Origin: Deltaproteobacteria bacterium
Lineage (GTDB): Bacteria; Desulfobacterota; Anaeroferrophillalia; Anaeroferrophillales; Tharpellaceae
Direction of reading: 5' to 3'
DNA length: 26,562 nt
Assembly (NCBI GenBank): GCA_030633185.1
Contig: DAOVTG010000008.1
Coordinates: 1 to 26,562 of the forward strand
Part shown: in pieces, positions 1 to 7,216 of the stretch
Layout: every line of letters starts with the position of its first letter
Numbering within the stretch: the stretch's first letter is position 1
Notes under the pieces: model-generated
Seen by the model: the letters and a program-made list of their open reading frames with translations, nothing else
What the model was told of the DNA's origin: nothing
Databases searched by the model: none
Position numbers and translations under genes: made by a program

Positions 1-1
1 A

Positions 2-601
2 ATTCGGGTTGCGCCCGGTTGTTTGCTTGATCCAGATGCCGAAGCCGCAGTTGTCGGCGGCAATGTTTTGACTTCGCAACGGGTAGTTGATGTTATTTTA
101 AAAGCGTTCGGCGTGGCGGCGGCCTCGCAGGGTTGTATGAACAATCTCACGTTCGGAAACCGGAACTTTGGTTATTACGAAACCCTGGGCGGCGGCGCCG
201 GGGCCGGCCCCGGCTGGCACGGACAATCCGGCGTCCACACCCATATGACCAACACCCGGATTACAGACCCAGAAATTTTAGAGCGCCGCTACCCGGTTTT
301 ATTGCGTGAATTCTCGCTCCGTCCCAACTCCGGTGGTGCCGGAAAATTTCGCGGCGGTGACGGCCTGGTTCGGGAAATTGAATTTCTTGCCCCCTTAAAT
401 GCCGCCATCCTCTCCGAGCGCCGGGTCTTCGCCCCCTATGGTCTCCACGGCGGCAGCCCCGGCGCCCGGGGCCAAAATACTTTCATCCGGGCCGACGGCC
501 GCAAAGTCAATTTGGGCGGCAAAAACGAGATAAAAGCCACCGTCGGCGACCGCCTGCGTATCGAAACCCCCGGCGGCGGGGGTTACGGGGTGGCTAAGTA
601 A
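2..601 (+). CDS. Hydantoinase B / 5-oxoprolinase subunit, 3' end only
   Basis: This is the C-terminal part, about 199 residues, of a hydantoinase B/oxoprolinase (HyuB-type) subunit; the frame is open to the left edge. The family opens hydantoin or 5-oxoproline rings with ATP, usually together with a HyuA partner, which would lie outside the window. Family-typical glycine-rich segments are visible: SQGCMNNLTFGN, the YYETLGGG stretch, HTHMTNTRITDPE and the end motif PGGGGYG. The final residues VAK and the stop codon lie in sequence matching the interior of repeat family 1 (about 588-622), so the native C-terminus seems to have been replaced. The family assignment is firm; the substrate is unknown. 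Confidence 0.9.
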   Translation: MRVAPGCLLDPDAEAAVVGGNVLTSQRVVDVILKAFGVAAASQGCMNNLTFGNRNFGYYETLGGGAGAGPGWHGQSGVHTHMTNTRITDPEILERRYPVLLREFSLRPNSGGAGKFRGGDGLVREIEFLAPLNAAILSERRVFAPYGLHGGSPGARGQNTFIRADGRKVNLGGKNEIKATVGDRLRIETPGGGGYGVAK

Positions 602-622
602 AAATTTCGATAGATAAGATGC
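588..622 (-). repeat. Repeat family 1, degenerate fragment
   Basis: The stretch GTGGCTAAGTAAAAATTTCG and the bases after it match an internal part of the full copy at 22630-22779 with few changes. The ends and central hairpin of the element are missing. The fragment contains the stop codon of the hydantoinase gene. It may be a relic, or the end of a shorter version of the element. Confidence 0.6.
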
Positions 623-638
623 TAATATTACATTACCA

Positions 639-1016
639 TCAGGGTTTAAACACCGTGATTTTGAGATGGGGGATAACTTTGTAATGTTTGTAATTGCCGG
701 TACACAGATGCAGGTTATGTTCGGTTGAGGTTGCGCCGATCAGGGCGTCCGCCAAATCAAGTCCTGAACCTAAGGCATACTCTTCCATGTAGATGATGGC
801 TCGATGAGAAATGTTTTGACTGATTGGCAAAAGGGAAAACCGGATGTCATGAATGAAATCTTTGATCAGGTGGAGATCTTTTTTATCCCGGGCCCCCTTA
901 AGTAACTCCATGTAAGAAATCGCGGATAGTTGCAGGCTGTCGGTTTGGTCAATTACGGTCGCAGCTTTAGGGTTGCCGCGCAAGCACCATATAATCACAT
1001 CCGTATCAAAAAGCAT
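639..1016 (-). CDS. vapC: PIN-domain toxin, VapC-like
   Basis: This 125-residue protein has the size and layout of a VapC ribonuclease toxin, a family that cleaves tRNA or rRNA. The acidic metal-binding residues of the PIN fold are visible: the N-terminal FDTDVIIW segment (D4, D6), E37 in SYMELLKGA, and D87/D90 in LDLADALIGA. A C-terminal TGNYKHY resembles the family's TxNxxHF motif. It starts inside the stop codon of the upstream antitoxin gene (TGATG, one shared base), which indicates translational coupling. The RNA target cannot be read from the sequence. Confidence 0.9.
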   Translation of the reverse strand: MLFDTDVIIWCLRGNPKAATVIDQTDSLQLSAISYMELLKGARDKKDLHLIKDFIHDIRFSLLPISQNISHRAIIYMEEYALGSGLDLADALIGATSTEHNLHLCTGNYKHYKVIPHLKITVFKP

Positions 1017-1258
1017 CAGAAGGTTCTCCCCTGGCGAAGTTTCCTGACAAAAGCGGCAACATCATCAATTTCAGATCGGTCTTTCCAGATACCGAAAGCG
1101 GCATGGTTGGCAGCCGCCGGGCGTTGATTGTTCTCCCTCCAGGGAACAATCAACGCTTTTTTGCGGCCTCGGTAGGTCAGCGTTACCTTTTCATTGCGAT
1201 CAAGGGCAGCCATAACATCTTTCATGCTTTTTCTCATATCCAAAACCGTGGTATCCAT
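1016..1258 (-). CDS. Phd/YefM-type antitoxin of the VapC-like toxin
   Basis: This 80-residue protein is the likely antitoxin of the adjoining PIN toxin. Its N-terminal half (MRKSMKDVMAALDRNEKVTL, then YRGRKKALIVP) resembles the DNA-binding Phd/YefM fold. Its C-terminal half, with WKDR and AFVRKLRQGR, looks like the toxin-binding tail common in such pairs. A strong AAAGGAG site lies just before the ATG, and a near-consensus promoter lies at 1290-1318. Antitoxins of this class normally repress their own operon. The gene contains an unusual 13-bp perfect inverted repeat (1121-1156) reported separately. Confidence 0.85.
   Translation of the reverse strand: MDTTVLDMRKSMKDVMAALDRNEKVTLTYRGRKKALIVPWRENNQRPAAANHAAFGIWKDRSEIDDVAAFVRKLRQGRTF
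1120..1162 (+). repeat. Terminator-like hairpin inside the antitoxin gene
   Basis: GCGTTGATTGTTC at 1121-1133 is perfectly complementary to GAACAATCAACGC at 1144-1156. One T-G and one C-G pair extend the stem inward to leave a six-base loop. On the plus strand six T residues follow at once (1157-1162), as in a Rho-independent terminator. On the coding strand (minus) the hairpin falls within codons for IVPWRENNQ. Antisense termination, mRNA control and chance are all possible. Confidence 0.5.
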
Positions 1259-1289
1259 ACTCTCTCCTTTCTTTTAAGTGCTCACTCTA

Positions 1290-1318
1290 AGTATACACTT
1301 GTGTTGCTTGGAAGTCAA
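1290..1318 (-). promoter_or_regulatory. Sigma70-type promoter of the toxin-antitoxin operon
   Basis: Read on the minus strand, TTGACT (1318-1313) and TATACT (1295-1290) are separated by 17 bases, close to the sigma70 consensus. The likely start point near 1283 gives a short leader before the ATG at 1258. The -10 box is part of the imperfect palindrome AAGTGTATACTT, a plausible operator for autorepression by the antitoxin. Confidence 0.65.
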
Positions 1319-1505
1319 ATATTTCTCGGACAGTCTTCTGGAGTAGTTTTTTCATAATCCCTGCGAGTTACTTGATTGTCTCGCATTTGCATCTGTCTCT
1401 GCCGGGCAGTGCGTGGTTTTTCTTGAAAAGAGAGATGAAATGTTATAGGGATAAATAGGATAGCGTAAATGGTCTGCTGAAGATATAATGTTAAAGGAGG
1501 AGATA

Positions 1506-2522
1506 ATGATCGCAAAATTGAAAGCCAAGGAAAAAGAGGACAAAAATGAGAAGCAAAAGGCTACGCCGGTGAAAAGATGTGACTCGGCAATAGACCAGCG
1601 CGTATCTGCAATCATTAGGGAGTCGTTGGGTAATATTGATAAAAAATTGGCTGCCATTGACGATTTTACTCCCAGCTGTAAAGAGGTTCGTAAACTTCTT
1701 AAGCAAAGAGATAAAGACCGGATTTTAGAGCGGGCTTTAGAGCGCCATTTTAACAGAGAAGAGTTGATACCGTATCAGGCGGAATTGATTAAACTGCAGC
1801 GCCATATGGAGAGGGCCGGAAAGAAAATGATCATCACTTTCGACGGTCGGGATGCCTCGGGCAAGGGCGGGACGATTCGGCGGGTGACGAGATATATGAA
1901 TGCCAAGCATTTTAGAGTCGTGGCTCTGGGGCGGCCCAGTATCGCCCAGCAGACCGAATTGCACATGAAGCGTTATGTTGAACATTTTCCCCATTCCGGT
2001 GAGATTGTTTTATTTGATCGGAGCTGGTACAACCGGGCCATGGTTGAGCCGATAATGGGTTTTTGTTCCAAGAATCAGTACGATCGTTTCATGCGTAAGG
2101 TGTCGAGTTATGAGTATAATTTTACAGATGATGGTAAAACATCTCTGGTAAAACTTTATTTCTCGGTTTCCCGGGAGGAGCAGGCCCGGCGTTTTGAGCG
2201 GCGTAAAACTGATCCTTTACGGCGTTGGAAGTTGAGTGAGGTAGATCTGCAGGCCCAGGATCTCTGGGACGAATTTACCAAAAAGAAGTTTCAATTGCTC
2301 AAAAGAACCCATAAGGCAAAATCTCCCTGGTACATTATCAAGTCGGATGATAAACATCTGGCCCGGCTGAATACGATCAAATTGATTTTGAGTCTGAGCA
2401 AGTATAAAGGTCGGAAACGGTCGCTGGATATAACCCCGGATCCCAAAATAGTTATTTCGGGTGATGTGGAACTTGAAAATATGAAAAAGGAGCGGAAGAA
2501 GTTCGGTAAAATTCTTTCTTGA
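1506..2522 (+). CDS. ppk2: Polyphosphate kinase 2 family protein (first of two)
   Basis: PPK2 enzymes transfer phosphate between polyphosphate and nucleotides, mostly making NTPs from NDPs or NMPs. This 338-residue protein has the Walker A region FDGRDASGKGGT (about 112-123), the Walker B region VLFDRSWYNR (about 168-177) followed by EPIMGFCS, and the lid segment RRKTDPLRRWKLS. An upstream ATG at 1488 is in frame, but AAAGGAGGAG at 1493-1502 directly precedes the ATG at 1506, so 1506 is chosen. About 80 lysine-rich residues precede the kinase core, a longer lead than in its neighbour. The second PPK2 gene starts 23 bases downstream, probably in the same operon. Nucleotide preference cannot be decided from motifs alone. 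Confidence 0.93.
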   Translation: MIAKLKAKEKEDKNEKQKATPVKRCDSAIDQRVSAIIRESLGNIDKKLAAIDDFTPSCKEVRKLLKQRDKDRILERALERHFNREELIPYQAELIKLQRHMERAGKKMIITFDGRDASGKGGTIRRVTRYMNAKHFRVVALGRPSIAQQTELHMKRYVEHFPHSGEIVLFDRSWYNRAMVEPIMGFCSKNQYDRFMRKVSSYEYNFTDDGKTSLVKLYFSVSREEQARRFERRKTDPLRRWKLSEVDLQAQDLWDEFTKKKFQLLKRTHKAKSPWYIIKSDDKHLARLNTIKLILSLSKYKGRKRSLDITPDPKIVISGDVELENMKKERKKFGKILS

Positions 2523-2545
2523 TATAATATCTAAGGAGATGGGTC

Positions 2546-3460
2546 ATGGCAACATGTACTATGAAAAGCCGTAAAAAGGGCAAGGATAATCAAAAAAAAA
2601 TTAAACTTCTTGAAGGTACAGCCTATAAGTTTAAAGAGAATAAACCAGGTGAAGAGCGGGTACCTGTCTATATCAAAAAAGAGCATCTCATATATGAGGA
2701 AGAGCTGAAAAAACTGCAGATTGAATTAATGAAACTGCAGAAACAGGTCAAGAAAGATGGCATGCGGGTTCTGACTATCTTTGAAGGACGTGATGCCGCC
2801 GGCAAGGGTGGCACTATTAAACGAATCACCGCTTTTCTCAACGCCAGAGGGGCGCGGGTTGTGGCCCTTGAAGCACCCAGTGACCGCGAGAAAAGACAAT
2901 GGTATTTTCAGCGTTATGTTTCCCATCTGCCGTCAGGAGGAGAAGTTGTCCTTTTTGATCGGAGTTGGTACAATCGATCTATGGTCGAGCCGGTGATGGG
3001 GTTTTGTTCCGATGAGCAGCACAAACGTTTTTTAAAGGATGCGCCGTTTTTTGAGGAGATGCTGGTTAAGGATGGTATTCGACTTTTTAAATTCTATTTT
3101 TCGGTTTCCAAAGAGGAACAACAGCGGCGTTTTGATTCCCGGAAGACCGATCCGCTAAAACAGCATAAAATTTCGCCGGTTGATAATCTGGCGCAAAAAT
3201 TTTGGGATCAGTATAGTATTGCCAAGTTTCAGATGTTGAATGAGACTAACCGGAGTTTGACTCCCTGGACGATTATTCGTTCAGATAATAAAAAGAGGGC
3301 TCGGATCAATTGTATCAAGCACATTCTTTTTCATTTGGATTACGAGGGAAAAATTTCAAATGAAGATTTGTGGCCGGATCCTGAAATTGTTATATCCGGG
3401 ATTGATGAGATCAAACATATGGAAAAAAATTTGATGACGCCCAAGACCTTGCGCGGTTAA
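2546..3460 (+). CDS. ppk2: Polyphosphate kinase 2 family protein (second of two)
   Basis: This 304-residue paralogue of the upstream gene has Walker A FEGRDAAGKGGT (about 79-90), Walker B VVLFDRSWYNR (about 134-143) and the lid segment DSRKTDPLKQHKIS. AGGAGATGGGTC precedes the ATG. The two proteins share the motifs and the C-terminal WPDPEIVISG/TPDPKIVISG ending but differ through most of the chain, so this is not a recent duplication. The lid reads KQHK where the upstream copy has the more typical RRWK, which might reflect different substrate handling. The stop codon overlaps the convergent shikimate kinase-like gene by four bases. Confidence 0.93.
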   Translation: MATCTMKSRKKGKDNQKKIKLLEGTAYKFKENKPGEERVPVYIKKEHLIYEEELKKLQIELMKLQKQVKKDGMRVLTIFEGRDAAGKGGTIKRITAFLNARGARVVALEAPSDREKRQWYFQRYVSHLPSGGEVVLFDRSWYNRSMVEPVMGFCSDEQHKRFLKDAPFFEEMLVKDGIRLFKFYFSVSKEEQQRRFDSRKTDPLKQHKISPVDNLAQKFWDQYSIAKFQMLNETNRSLTPWTIIRSDNKKRARINCIKHILFHLDYEGKISNEDLWPDPEIVISGIDEIKHMEKNLMTPKTLRG

Positions 3461-4131
3461 ATAACCGATTTTAATTTGTTTAACAACTCATCGGCAATCT
3501 CTTTGGTCGATTTTCCAGCCGTATTTATGGTGATATTCGCCTTGGCCTCATATAGAGGGAGTCTCGACTTAAAAATCTTTTCGGTCTTGTCACGATCCTG
3601 AAAGAGGGGCCGTTTTTTGATCTTTTTCTTGGCTTGTGGAGAGCCCATTATTTTTTCTGAAATTGCATTAAAGTCGGATTCTAGATAGACGACGTATCCG
3701 ATGTCGTTTAAATTATCTACTCCAATAAAACCACCACCCGAGGAAATGATTGTATTTTTTACGGAGTGTGCCAGCCAATCAGCAACTTTTTGTTCAAGGT
3801 TGCGGAAATAAGTTTCCCTTTTCTCTTTGAATATATTTCTAATTGCTCTATTTTCAAAGCTTTCAATCAGATCATCTGTGTCAATGGCAAAGTAATCTAT
3901 TCGACCAGCCAACTCACGGGCCAATTTACCCTTGCCGACGCCCATAAAACCGATTAGAAGAATATTGTTAAATTTCATCTGGACAGAATCTTTTTTTCGG
4001 TCTATGCTGGAGTTATCGGGAGCACTCTTTTGGGCTTGATTACGGCTGGCTGATACCGGGCACTTGCGACAAAAGTTTTCTTTCTTTTTAAATTTACGGC
4101 AACATTTTTTCTTTGTTTTTTTCTCTTCCAT
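3457..4131 (-). CDS. Shikimate kinase-like protein with cysteine-rich N-terminal extension
   Basis: Residues from about 52 on look like shikimate kinase (AroK/AroL), which phosphorylates shikimate in the chorismate pathway. Visible features are the DTDDLIE motif, YFRNLEQKV with the substrate-binding arginine, SSGGG, the lid KKRPLFQ and a final SRLPLYEAKA. The P-loop is aberrant: GFMGVGKGK has Gly where the family has Ser/Thr after the lysine. The ATG at 4131 is chosen because GGAG stands eight bases upstream; this gives 224 residues with a lysine-rich N-terminus holding C10, C11, C21 and C24 (CC-x9-C-x2-C), a possible metal site. An internal ATG at 3978 would give a plain 173-residue kinase but has no clear ribosome-binding site. 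Function as a true shikimate kinase is uncertain. Confidence 0.75.
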   Translation of the reverse strand: MEEKKTKKKCCRKFKKKENFCRKCPVSASRNQAQKSAPDNSSIDRKKDSVQMKFNNILLIGFMGVGKGKLARELAGRIDYFAIDTDDLIESFENRAIRNIFKEKRETYFRNLEQKVADWLAHSVKNTIISSGGGFIGVDNLNDIGYVVYLESDFNAISEKIMGSPQAKKKIKKRPLFQDRDKTEKIFKSRLPLYEAKANITINTAGKSTKEIADELLNKLKSVI

Positions 4132-4279
4132 GCGACGATCTCCGTATCTTGGCATGTAGGTGGGACGTTGGATGGGGCCTGGTGGTCTCTCGGGCCTTCT
4201 AGAGTTGCCTATACGAATAATGGACACTTTTCTAAAAGTCAACGACAATACTTGCAGTTAAGTGCTTGATTTCTAATTT

Positions 4280-4513
4280 ATGCAGATATTTGTCAATGAA
4301 GATAGTTGTCAAGTTGAGGCGGAAATCCGGTTGTATGAGCTGCGAGATCGTCAGAAACCGGATGCTGACTTGTTGATTGTTAACGGTTATCCGGTTAGTG
4401 ATGATCAACAACTCAAAGATGGCGATCGGGTGGTGCTGCTTCGGCGCGGCGAGCAACCGACGAGCGCTGATCTTGAAACCCTGATGCGGGCTCGCCACAC
4501 ATTGAGCAGATGA
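4280..4513 (+). pseudogene. thiF: thiF remnant: ThiS-like N-terminal domain only
   Basis: The 77-residue ORF resembles the ThiS-like domain that some bacteria carry at the N-terminus of ThiF, the enzyme that adenylates the sulfur carrier for thiamine thiazole synthesis. Typical segments are VNEDSCQV, LLIVNGYPVSDD, LKDGDRVVLLRRGEQP and LMRARHT. The nucleotide-binding ThiF body that should follow is absent. After RARHT the frame runs into LSR and a stop, which is thiH sequence read out of frame. It lacks the C-terminal Gly-Gly needed by a working sulfur carrier, so it is unlikely to be a stand-alone ThiS. No clear ribosome-binding site precedes the ATG. The link to ThiF rather than another ThiS-fused protein rests on recognition of the LMxARHT linker. 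Confidence 0.65.
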
Positions 4514-5198
4514 CAAATCTGGCGCATCGGATTACGAGCCGGCGTTTTGGCCGGATTATTCAACTTTATGCACCGCTCTATCTTTCGAATGAGTGTTGCA
4601 ACGGCTGCAAATATTGCGGTTTTAACGCCGACAATGAGCTGCCCCGCAAAACCTTATCGTTAGATGAGATCGAAAAAGATGCGAAAGTCCTGCGCAAACA
4701 TGGTTTTCGCCACCTTCTGCTCTTGACCGGAGAGGCCCCGAAAGTGGCTGGAGTTGATTTTTTGGAAGCAGCAATCAAGCGGATTAAACCGCTTTGCGGA
4801 TCAATTTCGATCGACGTTTCTGGCGTACCCAGGTTACGATCTCTTTTCCTCGGTTGCGTCCGGCGGAAGGAGGTTTTCAGCCGCGCAGCCTGGTTTCCGA
4901 CCGGCAACTGACCCAATTTATTTGCGCTCTGCGGCTTCTGATTCACGATGCCGGGCTGATTCTTTCAACCCGCGAGAGTGCTGAGCTACGCGACAACTTG
5001 CTGCCGCTGGGGATTACCCAGATGAGCGCCGGTTCCTGCACCGCCCCCGGCGGTTACAGTGATAATAGTAACGAAGGCGAACAGTTTTCGATCAGCGATC
5101 ACCGAAGCCCGGCCGAGTTGGCTAAATTGCTTGCCGCCCGCGGCTATGAAGCGGTCTGGAAGGATTGGGATAACGCCTTCCTTGATCAAGCCTCTTAA
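4501..5198 (+). pseudogene. thiH: thiH remnant with missing start, internal deletion and frameshift
   Basis: ThiH is the radical-SAM tyrosine lyase that supplies dehydroglycine for the thiazole of thiamine. From 4510 one frame encodes LAHRITSRRFGR, IQLYAPLYLSN and the iron-sulfur motif CCNGCKYC (C-x3-C-x2-C). Near 4816, after GSISID, homology ends. It resumes in another frame with RRFWRTQVTISFPRLRP, then STRESAELRDNLLPLGITQM, the SAGSCTAPGGY segment and the ending YEAVWKDWDNAF, with a stop at 5196-5198. About 130-140 codons between the two blocks are missing, and so are about 60 codons at the start (the full family is near 370 residues). The gene cannot make a normal enzyme unless the window has assembly errors here. 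Confidence 0.8.
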
Positions 5199-5216
5199 AA
5201 AAAAGGAGATGACGTT

Positions 5217-7142
5217 ATGGCGGTTGACCTCGGGATAAAAATTTTGCTGGTAGAGGATGCCGGTACCATGCGGAAGATGGAAGTTCGCATTCTGCAGCAG
5301 TTGGGTTTCTCCAATATTATTGAGGCCGTAGACGGTAAGGATGCGGTTGAAAAACTGGAGCAGGAGGCGGAAATTCGACTGGTTATCAGTGATTGGGCGA
5401 TGCCGGAGATGGATGGTCATGAGTTGTTGTGCTGGATGCGAGGCCAGGCGTCGTTTAAAGATATTCCTTTTCTCATGGCTACCGGTCACGGTGATAAGGC
5501 GTACACAGCCCAAGCGTTGGAAAGTGGTGCCAACGGGGTGGTGCCCAAGCCCTTTACCCCGGACGAATTGCGTATCCATATTGACAAGACCTTCGGCATA
5601 GAAGAAAAACCGGCCCCGGTTGTTGCCGCCCGTCCGAAAATCAGCGCTGCCGGTAAGGTACATCTGAAAATGGCCCATATTCAGATTACCGATCACCTGA
5701 TACTCGGGGTTGCGCAGCACTTGATCGAGACGGGAAAGAGTTCACCTGAGCACTTCGATCTTGAAACTCTGTGTATGCCGAGCTGGAATCCGGTTCAGGC
5801 CGCTCTCGAAAATGGAGAGGTGGATGGTGCCCTTATCCTGGCTCCGATGGCGATGGATCTTTTCAGCTATGGGGTGCCGATTCGCATGGTTTTGCTCGCC
5901 CATCGTAATGGCAGTATTATGGTGCGCAATAAGGCGGTTAAATACAACAAACCTTATCAGCAGTTTTTCAAGCACAAAGCCTTTTTTATTCCCCATAAAA
6001 TGTCGATCCACAATATGCTCAGCCATATGTATTTTACCCAAATGGGGTTGCGGCCCGGGGTTGCCGGCAATGAAGCGGTCAATGTGCTCTTTGACGTAGT
6101 ACCGCCGATCCAGATGCCGAATTTCCTGGCCGACAGCCATGATGCCTGCGGATTTATGGTGGCTGAGCCCATTGGTTCACGGGCGATTGCCGGCGGTATT
6201 GCCGAACGTCAACTTCTCTCAAGTGAGCTTTGGGACAATCACCCTTGTTGTGTGGCGGTTTTTCGGCAAGAATTTATCGATAAGTATGAGGATGTCGTTC
6301 AGGAATGTGTCACTCTATTGGTCGAGGCTGGAAAATTTATTCGGGACAATGTGGAGGAGGCGGCACAAATTGCGGTCGGTTTTCTCGACCCGAAGAAAGA
6401 GCTTGGTCTCAAAGAGGCAGTTCTTAAAAATGTGCTTTCCGATCCCAAAGGGATCAAGACCGACAACCTCTATCCCGTTATTGAGGATCTCAATAGTATC
6501 CAGGAATACATGACCTCTAAAATGGGGATCGGTAGGATTATCGATTTGCATGATTTTGTCGACTTACGGTTTGCCGATGTTGCCTGCAAAAATGATCTTT
6601 CGGCCCAATCCGCAGGGGTTGGTGAGGGTGCGGGTGCTCAGCGCTTGCCTGCATTTGAAGCCGGTGAGGTCAGGAAAGTTCGAGAGGGGAAATACCTGAC
6701 CTTCGATTTGGGGGATGAATGCTATGGTATTAATATTATGGATATTCGGGAGATTATCGGATTGCTGCCGATTACACCGCTGCCGCAGATGCCTTCAGCC
6801 TTCAAAGGGGTTATTAACCTTCGTGATAAAGTCATTCCGGTGATGGATATGCGGAAAAAATTCGGTCTGGAAGAGGTGGACTATCACGCTCGCACCTGCA
6901 TTATCGTGATTGAGGTCTCCGGGCTTTCCGGTTCGACTCTTATGGGCGGCATCGTCGATTCCGTCTCTGAAGTGCTCCAGATCATGGAGAAGGATATTGA
7001 GAACCCACCTAAATTCGGCGCCGGTTTCGAGGGAGGATTTATTCTCGGTATGGCTAAAATGGAAAAAGGAGTGACTATTCTCCTAGAGATCGATCGAATT
7101 CTGCATGCCCGGGAGGTTGTCCAACTGGCCCAGGCGGGATAA
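5217..7142 (+). CDS. Receiver - solute-binding-like (NrtA/CmpA type) - CheW three-domain protein
   Basis: This 641-residue protein joins three modules. Residues 1-127 form a CheY-like receiver with the acidic pair E13/D14, phosphoacceptor D59 in VISDWAMPEMDG, T89 and K111. Residues about 148-455 resemble ABC-transporter solute-binding proteins of the nitrate/bicarbonate (NrtA/CmpA/NMT1) type, as shown by the LKMAHIQITDHLILG start, MPSWNPVQAALENGEVDGA and MVAEPIGSRAI. Residues about 490-635 are a CheW domain (YLTFDLGDECYGINIMDIRE; FKGVINLRDKVIPVMDMR). There is no signal peptide or membrane segment, so the binding domain should be cytoplasmic. A likely role is a CheV-like adaptor that couples an internal small-molecule signal and phosphorylation to a CheA array. 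AAGGAGATGACGTT precedes the ATG. No other chemotaxis gene is in the window, and the ligand is unknown. Confidence 0.92.
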   Translation: MAVDLGIKILLVEDAGTMRKMEVRILQQLGFSNIIEAVDGKDAVEKLEQEAEIRLVISDWAMPEMDGHELLCWMRGQASFKDIPFLMATGHGDKAYTAQALESGANGVVPKPFTPDELRIHIDKTFGIEEKPAPVVAARPKISAAGKVHLKMAHIQITDHLILGVAQHLIETGKSSPEHFDLETLCMPSWNPVQAALENGEVDGALILAPMAMDLFSYGVPIRMVLLAHRNGSIMVRNKAVKYNKPYQQFFKHKAFFIPHKMSIHNMLSHMYFTQMGLRPGVAGNEAVNVLFDVVPPIQMPNFLADSHDACGFMVAEPIGSRAIAGGIAERQLLSSELWDNHPCCVAVFRQEFIDKYEDVVQECVTLLVEAGKFIRDNVEEAAQIAVGFLDPKKELGLKEAVLKNVLSDPKGIKTDNLYPVIEDLNSIQEYMTSKMGIGRIIDLHDFVDLRFADVACKNDLSAQSAGVGEGAGAQRLPAFEAGEVRKVREGKYLTFDLGDECYGINIMDIREIIGLLPITPLPQMPSAFKGVINLRDKVIPVMDMRKKFGLEEVDYHARTCIIVIEVSGLSGSTLMGGIVDSVSEVLQIMEKDIENPPKFGAGFEGGFILGMAKMEKGVTILLEIDRILHAREVVQLAQAG

Positions 7143-7191
7143 TGGTGATTTTACCCACTCTTTAAAGGATCATTAACTAAGAGAATCCACC

Positions 7192-7216
7192 AGATGACGC
7201 TTTCAGTCATTTTTTA
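7192..7216 (+). terminator. Weak Rho-independent terminator after the CheW-domain gene
   Basis: AGATGAC (7192-7198) pairs with GTCATTT (7206-7212), including one G-T pair, over a seven-base loop, and a T run continues to 7216. It lies between two convergent genes and overlaps the stop codon of the minus-strand gene. The stem is short and AT-rich, so it is only a candidate. Confidence 0.35.

Noticed and set aside
1484..1489. TATAAT just upstream of the first PPK2 gene as a -10 box
   Set aside because: It is only four bases before the ribosome-binding site, so transcription would start inside it, and no -35 hexamer lies at the right distance.
4280..4513. The small ThiS-like ORF as a working sulfur carrier (ThiS or MoaD)
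   Set aside because: It lacks the C-terminal Gly-Gly and continues into the LMRARHT linker typical of the ThiF fusion, so a truncated gene explains it better.
4986..5720. A 244-codon open frame on the minus strand
   Set aside because: It lies antisense to the thiH remnant and the receiver domain, both of which have clear homology on the plus strand; its translation resembles no family.
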